From Trichomonas tenax (taxonomy: Eukaryota > Parabasalia > Trichomonadida > Trichomonadidae), in contig JALKBU010000494.1 of assembly GCA_023091735.1 (NCBI GenBank), positions 1-36,755 on the forward strand: 36,755 nt of DNA. Reading direction: 5' to 3'. Positions 27,786-36,755 of the stretch are shown here, in pieces. How positions within the stretch are numbered: the first letter of the stretch is position 1; every line of letters starts with the position of its first letter. The notes beneath the pieces were generated by a model that was not told where the DNA came from, did not search any database, and was given only the letters and a program-made list of their open reading frames with translations. Position numbers and translations under genes: made by a program.

Positions 27786-30137
27786 AAGAACACAGCTGAA
27801 AAACTTCCTTTGTAGTTGTTGAATTTAACTAATCAAATTAAAATCCTTATTATACAATTTAATGAAATTTTTGAAGTTTATTCATAAATTTTATATTGAA
27901 GCCTTAGAAATTCAAGGCATAACGATTAAAGAAATTCTTCCAAAAGTGACTCCGCTTTGCTCCGTCGGATATCCGAAATTTGTAAACCTTGTCAAACGAT
28001 ACAGCATTTTTTTGTTAAAATTGGACATTATTTTGATAATCAATAACAGCAACTCATGAAGCCTCAGAACATCTTGTATTCCAAAATGATGTTTTAATTT
28101 CATAATTATGACAAACTTGAATGTGTTTATGTACATTCAAATTTCAATTAAATTCCTATTAATTCTTAATGTCATTGCAGCAATAGATTACCCATGGACC
28201 AAATTACATTGCTATAATTTAATTATGAATTGATTATGAAGCATAATCTAAATTTACTCAATGATTTGTTCCGTTCCAAAAAGACACTGTGAGAAAAGTG
28301 ACAAATAAGTACCTTTTTCTCAAGTTATTTGAAAGTCCATAAAGAAATAATTCACCTATAATCTGATTTTAGCAATATAATAAATTGTAGATGTTCAATG
28401 GAAAAAGAATCTCTATTTTTAAGGATTTATGATGGAAAAAGTAGTTGAAACCTTATTCTCGAGATCCGTCACCTTTCCAAAACTTGATGCAACTGTAAAC
28501 TATTCAATCTCACTTTTTTTGGTCGGATACAATTTTGGTTGATTTAACATCATATTCTTCTTTAAATTCTTTTGTGTCTTTGATTTCATCAAAGAAAATC
28601 ATAATTTTCATTCTGGTTACCGAGATACAAATCGCATCTTTGTTCCAGTTTGAAACCATGGTGTTATCTCTTGTTGACGTATGCTCTGTATTCTATATGT
28701 ATCAATGCCACCATCCAAGCACGTCATTGTCGGTAAGACCGAAATCTCGAAAAATTTATCTTTTTCTACAGTGCGTATTGAGAAGATCTGATACACTACA
28801 ATGATACACATCAGCATCCCTATGCAAAGTCACTATTCAGAATACTCAAATCGTCACAATGATGCACGTTTATAATATATGCGAAATACAACAATTCGAT
28901 TTTAAGAAACAACTAACTCACAAATACATTAACTGCATTACGATGTATGATTTGTGTATAGTAAGTGCACATAAATATACTTTTCGATATTTTGCATTAT
29001 TAAATTAATCGAGCTCGTCTTTAATATCATTGGATTTACATTATTTGTTTTTTCTAATGAATACTATCTTATTGTATAATGAATTACAGCTCACAATATT
29101 CACACAAAAATCAAATGCACATATATATAGATGATGTAGATCAACTGACAATATGCATTTTATAAAATGAATATATAGAAAAAAACAGTATATATGAGCT
29201 ATAAAACATGTTTATTCAAAGATATGATAAAAATCTAAAATAGGAATATATATATTTTGGACATCCATCGGTTTCTTCAATTGAACATATTTTCCCAACG
29301 TATGTAATTTCAATTCTAGATATAAATGTTAGCTATAGGATGTTTGAGTTTTTTTGAACGTTGAAAAGTATAAATAGTCTTATGTATGTAATGAAACAAT
29401 ATTCTAACGCACGTTAGAAATGTAAATATACCGAGTAATAGCCAATAAATTGACAAATTTTTTTGCGAATTTTATATAATTGAAATACAACAGCTAAATA
29501 GAAGCCAACATGCTTAGCAGATACAGGACAACAAAAATCAGATAGTGTGTATCATGGAAGCGTGTTATTAAAAATTGGCAATATTTAAAAACAAGCCCAT
29601 GATTGCTGTAATACGGAGATTTGGTAGGATCTACGCTGCTTCTGCTTTGCCTGTCGCTAAAAATCCGTGTTAGTTGATAAAAATATGAAATCGAAGGTTT
29701 GCATTATTTTGAAATTTTTTGAGATATGATTTGACAACGTAATATGCAATTGCTATAGCTAAGCTATCGTGTGTCAACTGGATTCTGTCGGTTTCGTTGT
29801 TTTGACGGACTTTGATTTGTATCTCATGCTGGCCAACTTGAATCGACTCGGCTTAAGACTCTTATCATTTCCACAGGATGGAATATCTGTGGTGCAAGTA
29901 TGGTGAGCAGGCTTCAACGAGAAGCAAGAATCACCAAAAGTGACTTTGCAATGACGTTAAAATTTTGGCCCTCTCAAATCTTACCGAAAAGTATTCAATT
30001 TTTACGAGCTTCCGCAACTTGATGCAACATTGGCTCTCAATTTTGAGAGGATTTGTAAAGTTGAGGAAACTGCTCAAGTCCCTTATTCTCTCACATTAAG
30101 GCTAAAATGCAGCACTTCTTACAATTGGTTTCAATGA
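27786..30137. other. 2.35-kb region without an identifiable gene
   Basis: Mostly AT-rich, with short open stretches. Two patches look like old coding sequence. Around 28420-28830 both strands have 65-90-codon openings (minus-strand peptide DKFFEISVLPTMTCLDGG). Around 29770-30110 the composition is GC-richer and broken frames alternate. Neither matches a family I recognise. AAAAGTGAC-type strings occur at about 27945, 28291 and 29937. Confidence 0.4.
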
Positions 30138-30804
30138 ATTTGATACTTTAAAGTGTCCCAATATGTTGACAATCAAGGCATCCTTTATACATTGGCAGAT
30201 AGCAATGCTTATGTTGGGACTGGAAGTACACCAAACAATGCCAGACAAAATTTTAATGTTTTTTATATTGTTTTTCCATCTATAATTGAAAATTATCCAG
30301 TTACAAAAATTCATAGTTATGCGTTTGCAAGTAATAAAAATATTACAGGAGTTTTTATTTCAAATAGCATTATCTCTATAGAAGTTGATGCATTTTCACG
30401 ATGCCATATGATCAGACATGTTGACTTTGAGCAAAATTCGAATCTTGCTATCTTAAATACCGGCGTATTTTATGAATGCACATTTATTGAAACAATCAAG
30501 TTACCTGAAACCTTTCGTTCATTTGTAGGTACTGTAATGTTCGGGTCAACTTCGATTTATATATTTTTTATTGTGGATATTATGCTTTAGATAACAATTT
30601 TACTTTCAACGGAGCAAGTTCTATCCGATTGAATCTTTTTGTGGAGTCACAAATATAATTCGATTGAATCAATGCAATTATTCGATCAATAAACCTTCAT
30701 TTACAGGTTGTGATATCCCACACTTGAATTTGTTTAATTGGATCTTTGTTTGGACTAATTTATTTGTTATTATTGATTTATATAAATTCAATAACAATCG
30801 ATAA
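30138..30804 (+). pseudogene. BspA-like LRR_5 fragment
   Basis: The sequence QYVDNQGILYTLADSNAYVG is the characteristic first segment of trichomonad BspA-like proteins. It is followed by IIENYPVTKIHSYAFASNKNITGVFISNSI, VDAFSRCHMIRHVDF and VFYECTFIETIKLPETF, all LRR_5 repeats. The frame closes at 30590. The next frame continues YYALDNNFTFNGASS, and a further frame gives ESFCGVTNIIRLNQC and PSFTGCDIPHLNL up to TAA at 30802. No start codon is visible. Only about 220 codons remain, far short of a full family member. It is the third BspA-like remnant in the window. Confidence 0.85.
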
Positions 30805-31367
30805 TATAAAAAGTTCTTACATTAAAATTTTTAACAAGAAATAAAAGAATTGCTCATACTCATATCATACTTCAGTGCATCTTAAACTTTCTTTTATAGT
30901 AAAAGTCTACCAAGAAATTATGAATGATTCAAATTTGCAAATTCTTCAAATAAAAATTATCTTCAATTAATGATGCTATAGAAGATAAAGCTATTTATGT
31001 TGTGCATTTCATCTATATGAATATGAAAGCGAAATATATTTTAGATAATCAAAATTTCAATTGACATTCTATTTTAATGATTCAAAGCCTGAGCATGAAA
31101 TTTTAATGAGATCTAATGAATTTCATAATATCTATTTAATCCAAATAAATGAAAATAAAATATATAATTGATTGGAAAAATTTAGATCTAAAATTCAAAA
31201 ATGGACTTAAAGAAAGTGTACCCTCAAAGAATCTTAGATGAATTTTAATGTGCCGTTGTTGGTTAACAAAAATATAAAATATGGAATTGAAAAAGTCGTG
31301 TTTTCCAATATATTTAACAGACAAAGCGTTTTAAACTCAAAAGAAGTCAATTATTTCAAGTCCAAGA
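30805..31367. other. AT-rich intergenic region
   Basis: Promoter region of the 662-aa gene. No repeat or remnant is recognised. Confidence 0.4.
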
Positions 31368-31373
31368 TCATAT
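31368..31373 (+). promoter_or_regulatory. Initiator TCATAT of the 662-aa gene
   Basis: The context is GATCATATTAAATGG. The core fits TCA(+1)TA, and the ATG is at 31377, giving a leader of about 7 nt. Confidence 0.6.
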
Positions 31374-31376
31374 TAA

Positions 31377-33365
31377 ATGGAAGTTTCTCTAGAATCACTT
31401 CTCGAGAGACTTCAAGAGAGAATCATTCCATCTGCATACGAGAAAAAGGTCGAAATAAGTCGGATTCTGGAGAAAGAACAGCGTAAAATTGCGATTTTAG
31501 GCAGAGAATTTTATCATTCGATATATAAATATCAAATTTTAAACGATTCTTCACAATTAATCACTTACAATGAATTCGTTGCTAAAATTTCATTGCTACC
31601 AAATGATTATATACCGAATATTGATCCTCTTCCAACACAAGTTTTGATAAATACGCTAAAACTTTTGTATCAACAGCCCCGACTGTTTGCATTGTCGTTA
31701 ATAGAGTCAAATTTATCAGAAAAAGAGTTTTTTATATTCGCTTACACTACATTTCCTGCACTTTTTGGGTTTTATACGGCACAGGAATTTGGTGAACCAG
31801 CAGGATTGCTAATTTTGGATTTGATTCAAGCAGGAGGACCAGACTACATGATCAAACACTTAGTTACATCTTTTTTATATTCTTCAATAAATTTTATTGA
31901 GTCAATGTGGTGTCATTTCTCACGTATTTGTTCTCAGTTCGGAGTGCTGAGAATAAATAACATACATGAATCTTTATTATTGGCAATTACAGCATGTCTT
32001 CCATTATTACCGGCTTCTATGTTCTTTATCTGCAGAGAATTGACTATTTCCAAGATAGAATTGCTTTTCGAAATTATTTTCATAGATTTTCTTCCAAAAA
32101 CTTTCATAGTTTGGTCATCGAGATCTGCTTTGGGTTTGGCTTTTGCAAACCCACAATCAGTACTCCAATACTTCAATAAAAACTCGTGGCCAAATGAAAA
32201 CGCGGTTTGCATAATTAATCAAATCACAAAAAATGTTGCAAGATTGCCGAAAATACCAAATTTCTCGACAAATTGTCGCTTAAATTCTTCGATAATGATA
32301 TTCAACTATAGAGACGTCCTTGGAATTTATAAAGCATTCAAGACAATGACACCAAAGATCCAATTGTTTAATGTTCTCGAAAACATAGGAAAAGAATTAT
32401 TCGACAATGGTTTTGAACCATTCATGATACAGTTTTTCCATAGAGCAAGTCCAGTGAGATCTCGCAGCTTTGATATCATTCCGATGCCGAAAATCAATGT
32501 TGATGACTTTAAACCTAATTCTGTATTAGAAAAAGCTTATGCACAATATACTTCCTATACAACAAAAGGCCTTGATGAGAGAGCAATGCATCCATTCTTC
32601 AAATCGAAAGAATTCCTGGAGTATAAACTTCGTAAAGATTTATATCTTCTCAATCTAAGAGCTGATGATCAAAATGATGTTCTTAAACTTACGATGGCCA
32701 AAGAAGAAGTTATGTCATATGAATATTCTCTCAAATCCATGTTTACACAAGTAGCAAGTTTAATTTTTTTCGAAACGAAAATCAAGAAGCTTGCTTCATT
32801 GAATATAAACTCTGTATTAAATCTAGGTGACATCGTTGAGAGCTATTGTTCGGGCAAAGAACAAATTCGTGTTGTTTTAACATCAGAGTTTATGAACACG
32901 TTTTCATTTGAAAGTATAATTCCTGTTAATAGAAAATTAATTGATAAGATCTCACTAACTATCTCGTTGATTAGCGAACCTAGTGATGAGATCTTTGCTC
33001 AATCAATTCCACTTGCGTCGATGTCATTAATGCTTACAAACAGAGCTCATCTCAAAGCAGGACAATATTTGACACTGATTACGTTTATTGTCGATAATGC
33101 CATTTCGTTTGCACGCCCACCGTCGAAGTTTTCTTCATGCAGTCCTGAAGATATCATAAGATACGTTATTAGAATGTCTGCGCAAGAAAGAGATATTTGC
33201 GCTTTCATTTTCTTAGAGAAGATTTTCCTTCGCTCGAATTTCATTAGAAAACTACCTCAGAAAATGATCAATTCTTGTAACATGTTCGTACAGTCAATGT
33301 GGGAACTCATTGGAACTGATGAATCCACACTCCAACTCATGTTATCATATGAAATTCCTATTTAG
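31377..33365 (+). CDS. Large soluble helical protein, 662 aa, function unknown
   Basis: It starts MEVSLESLLERLQERIIPSAYEKKVEISRILEKEQRK, a charged helix. The rest is alternating hydrophobic helices (LFALSLIESNLSEKEFFIFAYTTF, GEPAGLLILDLIQAGG, LLLAITACLPLLPASMFFIC). These are amphipathic rather than clear membrane spans. There is no signal peptide and no P-loop. The architecture reminded me of trichomonad proteins annotated with RasGAP-type helical domains, but I cannot point to a conserved arginine finger, so this is weak. The start is supported by the initiator 4 bp upstream. It is the longest intact ORF in the window, has no frameshift, and its codon use is like that of other intact genes, so it is probably expressed. 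It is flanked by a BspA-like fragment and by gene-free DNA. Confidence 0.7.
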   Translation: MEVSLESLLERLQERIIPSAYEKKVEISRILEKEQRKIAILGREFYHSIYKYQILNDSSQLITYNEFVAKISLLPNDYIPNIDPLPTQVLINTLKLLYQQPRLFALSLIESNLSEKEFFIFAYTTFPALFGFYTAQEFGEPAGLLILDLIQAGGPDYMIKHLVTSFLYSSINFIESMWCHFSRICSQFGVLRINNIHESLLLAITACLPLLPASMFFICRELTISKIELLFEIIFIDFLPKTFIVWSSRSALGLAFANPQSVLQYFNKNSWPNENAVCIINQITKNVARLPKIPNFSTNCRLNSSIMIFNYRDVLGIYKAFKTMTPKIQLFNVLENIGKELFDNGFEPFMIQFFHRASPVRSRSFDIIPMPKINVDDFKPNSVLEKAYAQYTSYTTKGLDERAMHPFFKSKEFLEYKLRKDLYLLNLRADDQNDVLKLTMAKEEVMSYEYSLKSMFTQVASLIFFETKIKKLASLNINSVLNLGDIVESYCSGKEQIRVVLTSEFMNTFSFESIIPVNRKLIDKISLTISLISEPSDEIFAQSIPLASMSLMLTNRAHLKAGQYLTLITFIVDNAISFARPPSKFSSCSPEDIIRYVIRMSAQERDICAFIFLEKIFLRSNFIRKLPQKMINSCNMFVQSMWELIGTDESTLQLMLSYEIPI

Positions 33366-33792
33366 TTTTATAAAGTGTTTGTATTTTTGTATATATTTTT
33401 AGAAATTGTGTATTATACTCCGCTAGTTTGTGTGATTATTATTATATTAATATAAAACACTTTTGCTCACTGACATCAAAAACATGAATTAAATAATTAT
33501 TACAAAAACATAGTAGGTAATTAAAAACAATAAAAGCCAATTAATACCTAGTCATATATGAATATTTAGCAAACAAAATCAATATAAATATTTAATTTAA
33601 AACAAAATTACAAATTATAAGATAAGATTTCTAATTACATGGTGCCGCTGCGCCAAATTCACTTAAAACAAGAACCACATATGAATGGAAGCGTTTCTTT
33701 AAATGGATTTGGAAATATTTTTTAAAATTACCTGATTCGAATAGGATAAGTTGATATTAAGCCTGTTTTACCTTGCACAGGTCTTTATAATA
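33366..33792. other. AT-rich 3' intergenic region
   Basis: No gene seen. One GC-richer patch, GGTGCCGCTGCGCC, lies at about 33641. Confidence 0.35.
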
Positions 33793-34040
33793 CTAACTTA
33801 AAAGCGTCATCGGTAATTTCTTAGTGAGCTTCAGAGTAAACTGCGTACAGTTGATCTTTGTGTTGACATACTTTCGGGTCCTCCAATTTATCGGCACGTG
33901 TGAATGTTTTTCATGCTGGAACCACTCATCTACTGATATGATTTTCCCCGAAACCATAACCTCCCTGCTTGAATTTAGCATCATCCCATTTCCTTGAGAA
34001 CGGAAAGCGCTGATAAAGAACGTTGAGCAAAGTAAAAACG
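33793..34040 (-). pseudogene. Possible coding remnant, unassigned
   Basis: Two minus-strand frames stay open. One gives SREVMVSGKIISVDEWFQHE and continues with a basic, Thr/Lys-rich 35 residues to a stop at 33793. The other gives FSRKWDDAKFKQGGYGFGEN. The composition is GC-richer than the flanks. VDEW could be part of a DDE-type transposase core, but I see no second catalytic motif and assign no family. Confidence 0.2.
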
Positions 34041-35545
34041 AAGATCAGTTTTTAAAAAGTTATAAAAGTGATAAATTTAGCTTTCTTCAATGAAAAGACA
34101 TATTTCATCAACTTGTGGTTTCCGGTACTTGATTTGGACAAAATTTCCTAGCTAAAATCATTCATTTTCGTCATTTGTCAAATGCTTGTCAAAACACTGT
34201 CATTTGCCGTCAGCTAATTTCCATTTACCCTTAAATAAGGCCATTCATTGTTTATTAAAATTGATCCCATTCTATCTGCTTTTCTCTATACAAAATTTAT
34301 GAATTTAATCTTGCAGATCAGTATCATCACATTATCTGCACAATCTTATGTAGTATTTCAATTGCTTTTCGATTCTTAAAGTCGCATGGAGAAAAGAAAA
34401 ATATATAGAAGGATAATTTATAGTTTTTATGTTTATCAAATTACAATGTAAGTTCAAAATACCTGGAAAATTAAAGTAATTGGACTATGATAAACATATA
34501 TTACAATATCCCAAAATATAGGGTGTATTTAGCGCAGAAAGATTGGAGCAAATCTGAATCATTCTAGAGAAATGTGTCATATAATTTTGGCGCCATGGCT
34601 GGATATAAAATCAAAATTGAGTCCGAGAGCGGTTTTGAGGGAAAAATTGGCGCCAAAAGGTTCATTTTTTGATGTGATGAAGAAAAAATTTTCACTCTCT
34701 CTTCAAAAAATTTTTGAAACAATCTTTCTCTGCTATTATACGTATAGTATACCTCGTATATAATCTATGGATATACTCATAATTATAACTGAATCTTAGG
34801 TTGCTGATAAGCAATCCCATAAATAGAGACTGCTCGAATTTTGACAATCTGAGATGGGATTTTTTTGTTTTCATTACAGTCAACCCAATGATTGATAAAA
34901 GACATAGACAATAGTTACCATATATAATAAATACAGTATTGATTATAATAACATTAGTAGATAGATGATTTATTAATGATATGAAAACGAAAATCTCGAA
35001 AGACATGTTTTCTCCGCAAACACATTTTTTTTTGACATAAATTTGATTCCCATCGAATATTTGCTTTTACATTAATTACTGAGATGTGATAATTACTTTT
35101 CTTAGGGATAAAACTGATCGATAGTTGATGGTCTATTACTCTCTGCAATTGAATGAAGTCAAGTTTGATGTATATGGTCAAAACAGCATTTCAATTGCAA
35201 ATTTGAAAAATATGACGTAATTTTTTATTTTGATCTGATACAGATATTATGAAGGAAGACAACGATATAATATATATAAATAAGATATATACTTATTAGA
35301 TATTAACATTATATAGATTATAGTTGATTATGAACACAATATGACATCATGACAAATGATGAAAGTGTTTTCACTTTTTTTGAAATTTCACAAAAAAATT
35401 CAGTTTCGTTTTTAGAGAGTTATTCAAGTTACACAACCTTGATTTTTTATATTGCTCTATAGATTCCGATTCAGAATCGTTCAGTTTATCTATGCATATG
35501 CTTAAATTCATATGTACTTTGCTATTGGTCACTATATTCAAGCAA
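34041..35545. other. 1.5-kb intergenic region with paired GGCGCC sites
   Basis: TTTTGGCGCCA (34585-34595) and its near mirror ATTGGCGCCAAAA (34646-34658) lie with centres exactly 60 bp apart, in otherwise AT-rich DNA. No gene is recognised. Confidence 0.45.
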
Positions 35546-36298
35546 GCCTTCATTCCTTCGAAATTCGAATTTTGCGGCACCGAATTCGAAAACTTTCCTA
35601 CTGCTGCAGGTCAGATGATTCTGCAATGATTCATTTCACAGTACCATCCAATAAGGATCTCATGAAAGCGAGCTGGGACTGTAAAAATCACGTGAATGCC
35701 ATAAAGCTTCAAGCCTGCGTGAATCCGGCTGGCCAAGTGATTCACATCAATCTTGATTACTTAGCAAGAAGGCATGATAAATTTATATTCGATAATTCAG
35801 GTTTAACTCAATTCCTCACCATCACGAAGGGGATGGAAGTTCTTATTCTGCCTGTTTTAGCATATAAGGGTTACGCTGGAATTAAGGAAACACATCAAAA
35901 TGCATATGTTATGCAGAAAGGAGATTCTTCAGAAATTCAATGATTCCTTAGCTTCAGATCGCCAAATTGTCGACCGCTTCTTTGGAAGACTTAAATAAAG
36001 CTGGGAAGCGCTGGCCACTGGATTTAGAGGGGAAAAAGCTTCAATTCAACTAATCATATGTGGCTTGGTTGCCTTGACCAGCAACCTAATGAACATTCAT
36101 CCTTTAGAAAGCGATGATGACTCACATGAAGACTTCTCCATTGATGAACTGTTGAGCAAGTATGTGAAGCCATTACCAAGACTTGCTGCAGATTTGCAGA
36201 CACCAATCATGATTAACCCATCAATCAAAGAAATGTGCGATAAAAGTCTCACAACAAGTTCACCACCAAAACAGTCGCTAATTTTTTCGTATTATTAA
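35546..36298 (+). pseudogene. DDE transposase (DDE_Tnp_4/IS5-Harbinger-like), inactivated
   Basis: The catalytic region is readable through three frames: EFENFPTAAGQ, then DSAMIHFTVPSNKDLMKASW, CKNHVNAIKLQACVNPAGQV, RRHDKFIFDNSGL, VLAYKGYAGI, and after a shift SDRQIVDRFFGRLK-[TAA]-SWEALATGF, ending at TAA 36296. In this family the acids are D (early strand), D in GDKGY and E in VExxFGxLK. Here the second reads LAYKGY (Asp to Tyr, 35863-35865) and the third reads VDRFFGRLK (Glu to Asp). Together with frame changes near 35610 and 35940 and the TAA at 35996, the enzyme cannot be active. The N-terminal DNA-binding part is missing, and no terminal repeats were found. Confidence 0.65.
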
Positions 36299-36644
36299 CA
36301 AGAAAGCTCCACCTCACATCTTGATTTTTTTTGAATGGAAGTGTTTCATGTCCCACTTTACACTTCTGTGTGAGATTACCTCCAAAAATATGTATCTTCA
36401 ATTTATTTTGGCATTACAGCGATCTCAGTACTACAAATAATGCAAATTATACCTTGAAATCGAGAAAAATGCAAATTTTGCTGTATTTATTTTTAATTTT
36501 TTTTCCCGTTAGTATTTTGCAAATTTATTACCAAAATACTACTAAGCGATGATTGGCAAATGAATTAATGCAAGAAAAAGGATCTTGATTTTCACAACAC
36601 GAGTAGTAGTATATGTTTGGGGGGTGTATGCCAATTTTTGTAAC
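36299..36644. other. Intergenic region with a small hairpin
   Basis: TTAGTATTTTG and CAAAATACTACTAA (about 36511-36545) form a short imperfect stem. A G6 run lies near 36619. No coding potential is apparent. Confidence 0.4.
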
Positions 36645-36726
36645 TATATATAGTGGGGACAATAACTAATATATATAGTGGGAAAAACTAAGTTAATTTT
36701 AAATTTTATTTTTATTCTTACATAAA
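36645..36726 (+). promoter_or_regulatory. Promoter-like block: TATATATAGTGGG doublet plus TTTTTATTCTTACATAAA
   Basis: TATATATAGTGGG occurs at 36645-36657 and again at 36670-36682 (25-bp spacing). AAAAACTAAGTT, a T-rich stretch and the 18-mer TTTTTATTCTTACATAAA (36709-36726) follow. The 3' half matches the block before the polymerase at 237-287. This suggests a shared Maverick-type promoter. The doublet could be an additional control site. Confidence 0.5.
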
Positions 36727-36735
36727 CAGCGGACA

Positions 36736-36755
36736 ATGTCGAATATCAAAAATGA
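36736..36755 (+). CDS. First codons of a gene leaving the window
   Basis: ATG at 36736 begins MSNIKN and runs off the edge. It lies 9 bp after the 18-mer it shares with the polymerase promoter, so I expect a Maverick gene. Only six codons are visible. Confidence 0.35.

Noticed and set aside
28535..28817. Overlapping 89- and 66-codon ORFs on opposite strands
   Set aside because: Neither has an initiator or domain. I mention the patch only as possible old coding DNA.
34572..35181. Three small ORFs of 63-104 codons
   Set aside because: Low-complexity AT-driven openings without initiators or known motifs.
1..36755. CRISPR arrays, rRNA or tRNA genes
   Set aside because: No regularly spaced short repeats, no rRNA-like stretch and no tRNA cloverleaf with a T-loop were seen. 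The window is eukaryotic.

Overview
The window looks like nuclear DNA from a parabasalid, most likely Trichomonas vaginalis or a close relative. It is AT-rich, no spliceosomal introns are evident, and several genes have the short TCA-T-W initiator a few bases before the ATG. The gene families are also typical of trichomonads: BspA-like LRR_5 proteins, a DUF3447/ankyrin protein, Gly_rich (ALK-type glycine-rich) proteins, many Ser/Thr kinases, and Maverick/Polinton and mariner elements. This assignment rests on family content read by eye, not on a database search.

Layout. 1-1375: the tail of an unknown gene, then a frameshifted protein-primed DNA polymerase B from a Maverick. 1580-2609: a GC-richer, broken NAD-dependent glycerol-3-phosphate dehydrogenase copy. 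2708-5429: an intact PEK/eIF2alpha-kinase-like gene and a dead Ser/Thr kinase, both on the minus strand. 5762-6198: a 120-bp tandem repeat with a 240-bp higher-order period. 7163-7262: a long hairpin. 7825-8232: a small Maverick-like ORF with one TAG. 8633-12486: a thioredoxin/PDI-like secretory protein and a long disordered acidic/basic protein. 12565-13521: a Gly_rich protein. 14122-16033: a broken BspA-like gene. 16133-16845: an OS-9-like MRH-domain gene with two frameshifts. 16991-19097: a head-to-head pair, DUF3447/ankyrin and a helical protein, with only 16 bp between the ATGs. 19652-22141: a second broken BspA-like gene. 22467-23246: a BART-domain CFAP36-like protein. 23854-24875: an undescribed-looking 1.02-kb element with near-perfect 47-bp terminal inverted repeats. 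25371-26716: a 1.35-kb mariner-sized element with 26-bp inverted repeats and a TA duplication. 26932-27785: a broken Gly_rich gene. 30138-30804: a BspA-like fragment. 31377-33365: an intact 662-aa protein of unknown function. 35546-36298: a dead DDE transposase. 36645-36755: a promoter block matching the one before the polymerase at the left edge, followed by the start of another ORF.

Together the genes do not form a pathway. The window is a repeat-rich segment where a few intact genes (PEK-like kinase, PDI-like, disordered protein, DUF3447, helical protein, CFAP36-like, 662-aa protein) sit among decayed multigene-family copies and transposons. Two of the proteins, PDI-like and OS-9-like, belong to ER folding and quality control. 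The BspA-like and Gly_rich remnants belong to expanded, often surface-associated families. The most useful observations are the shared promoter block at the two Maverick-like edges, the long-TIR element, the mariner-sized element, the fold-back at 7163-7262, the unusual kinase catalytic loop, and the 16-bp divergent promoter.
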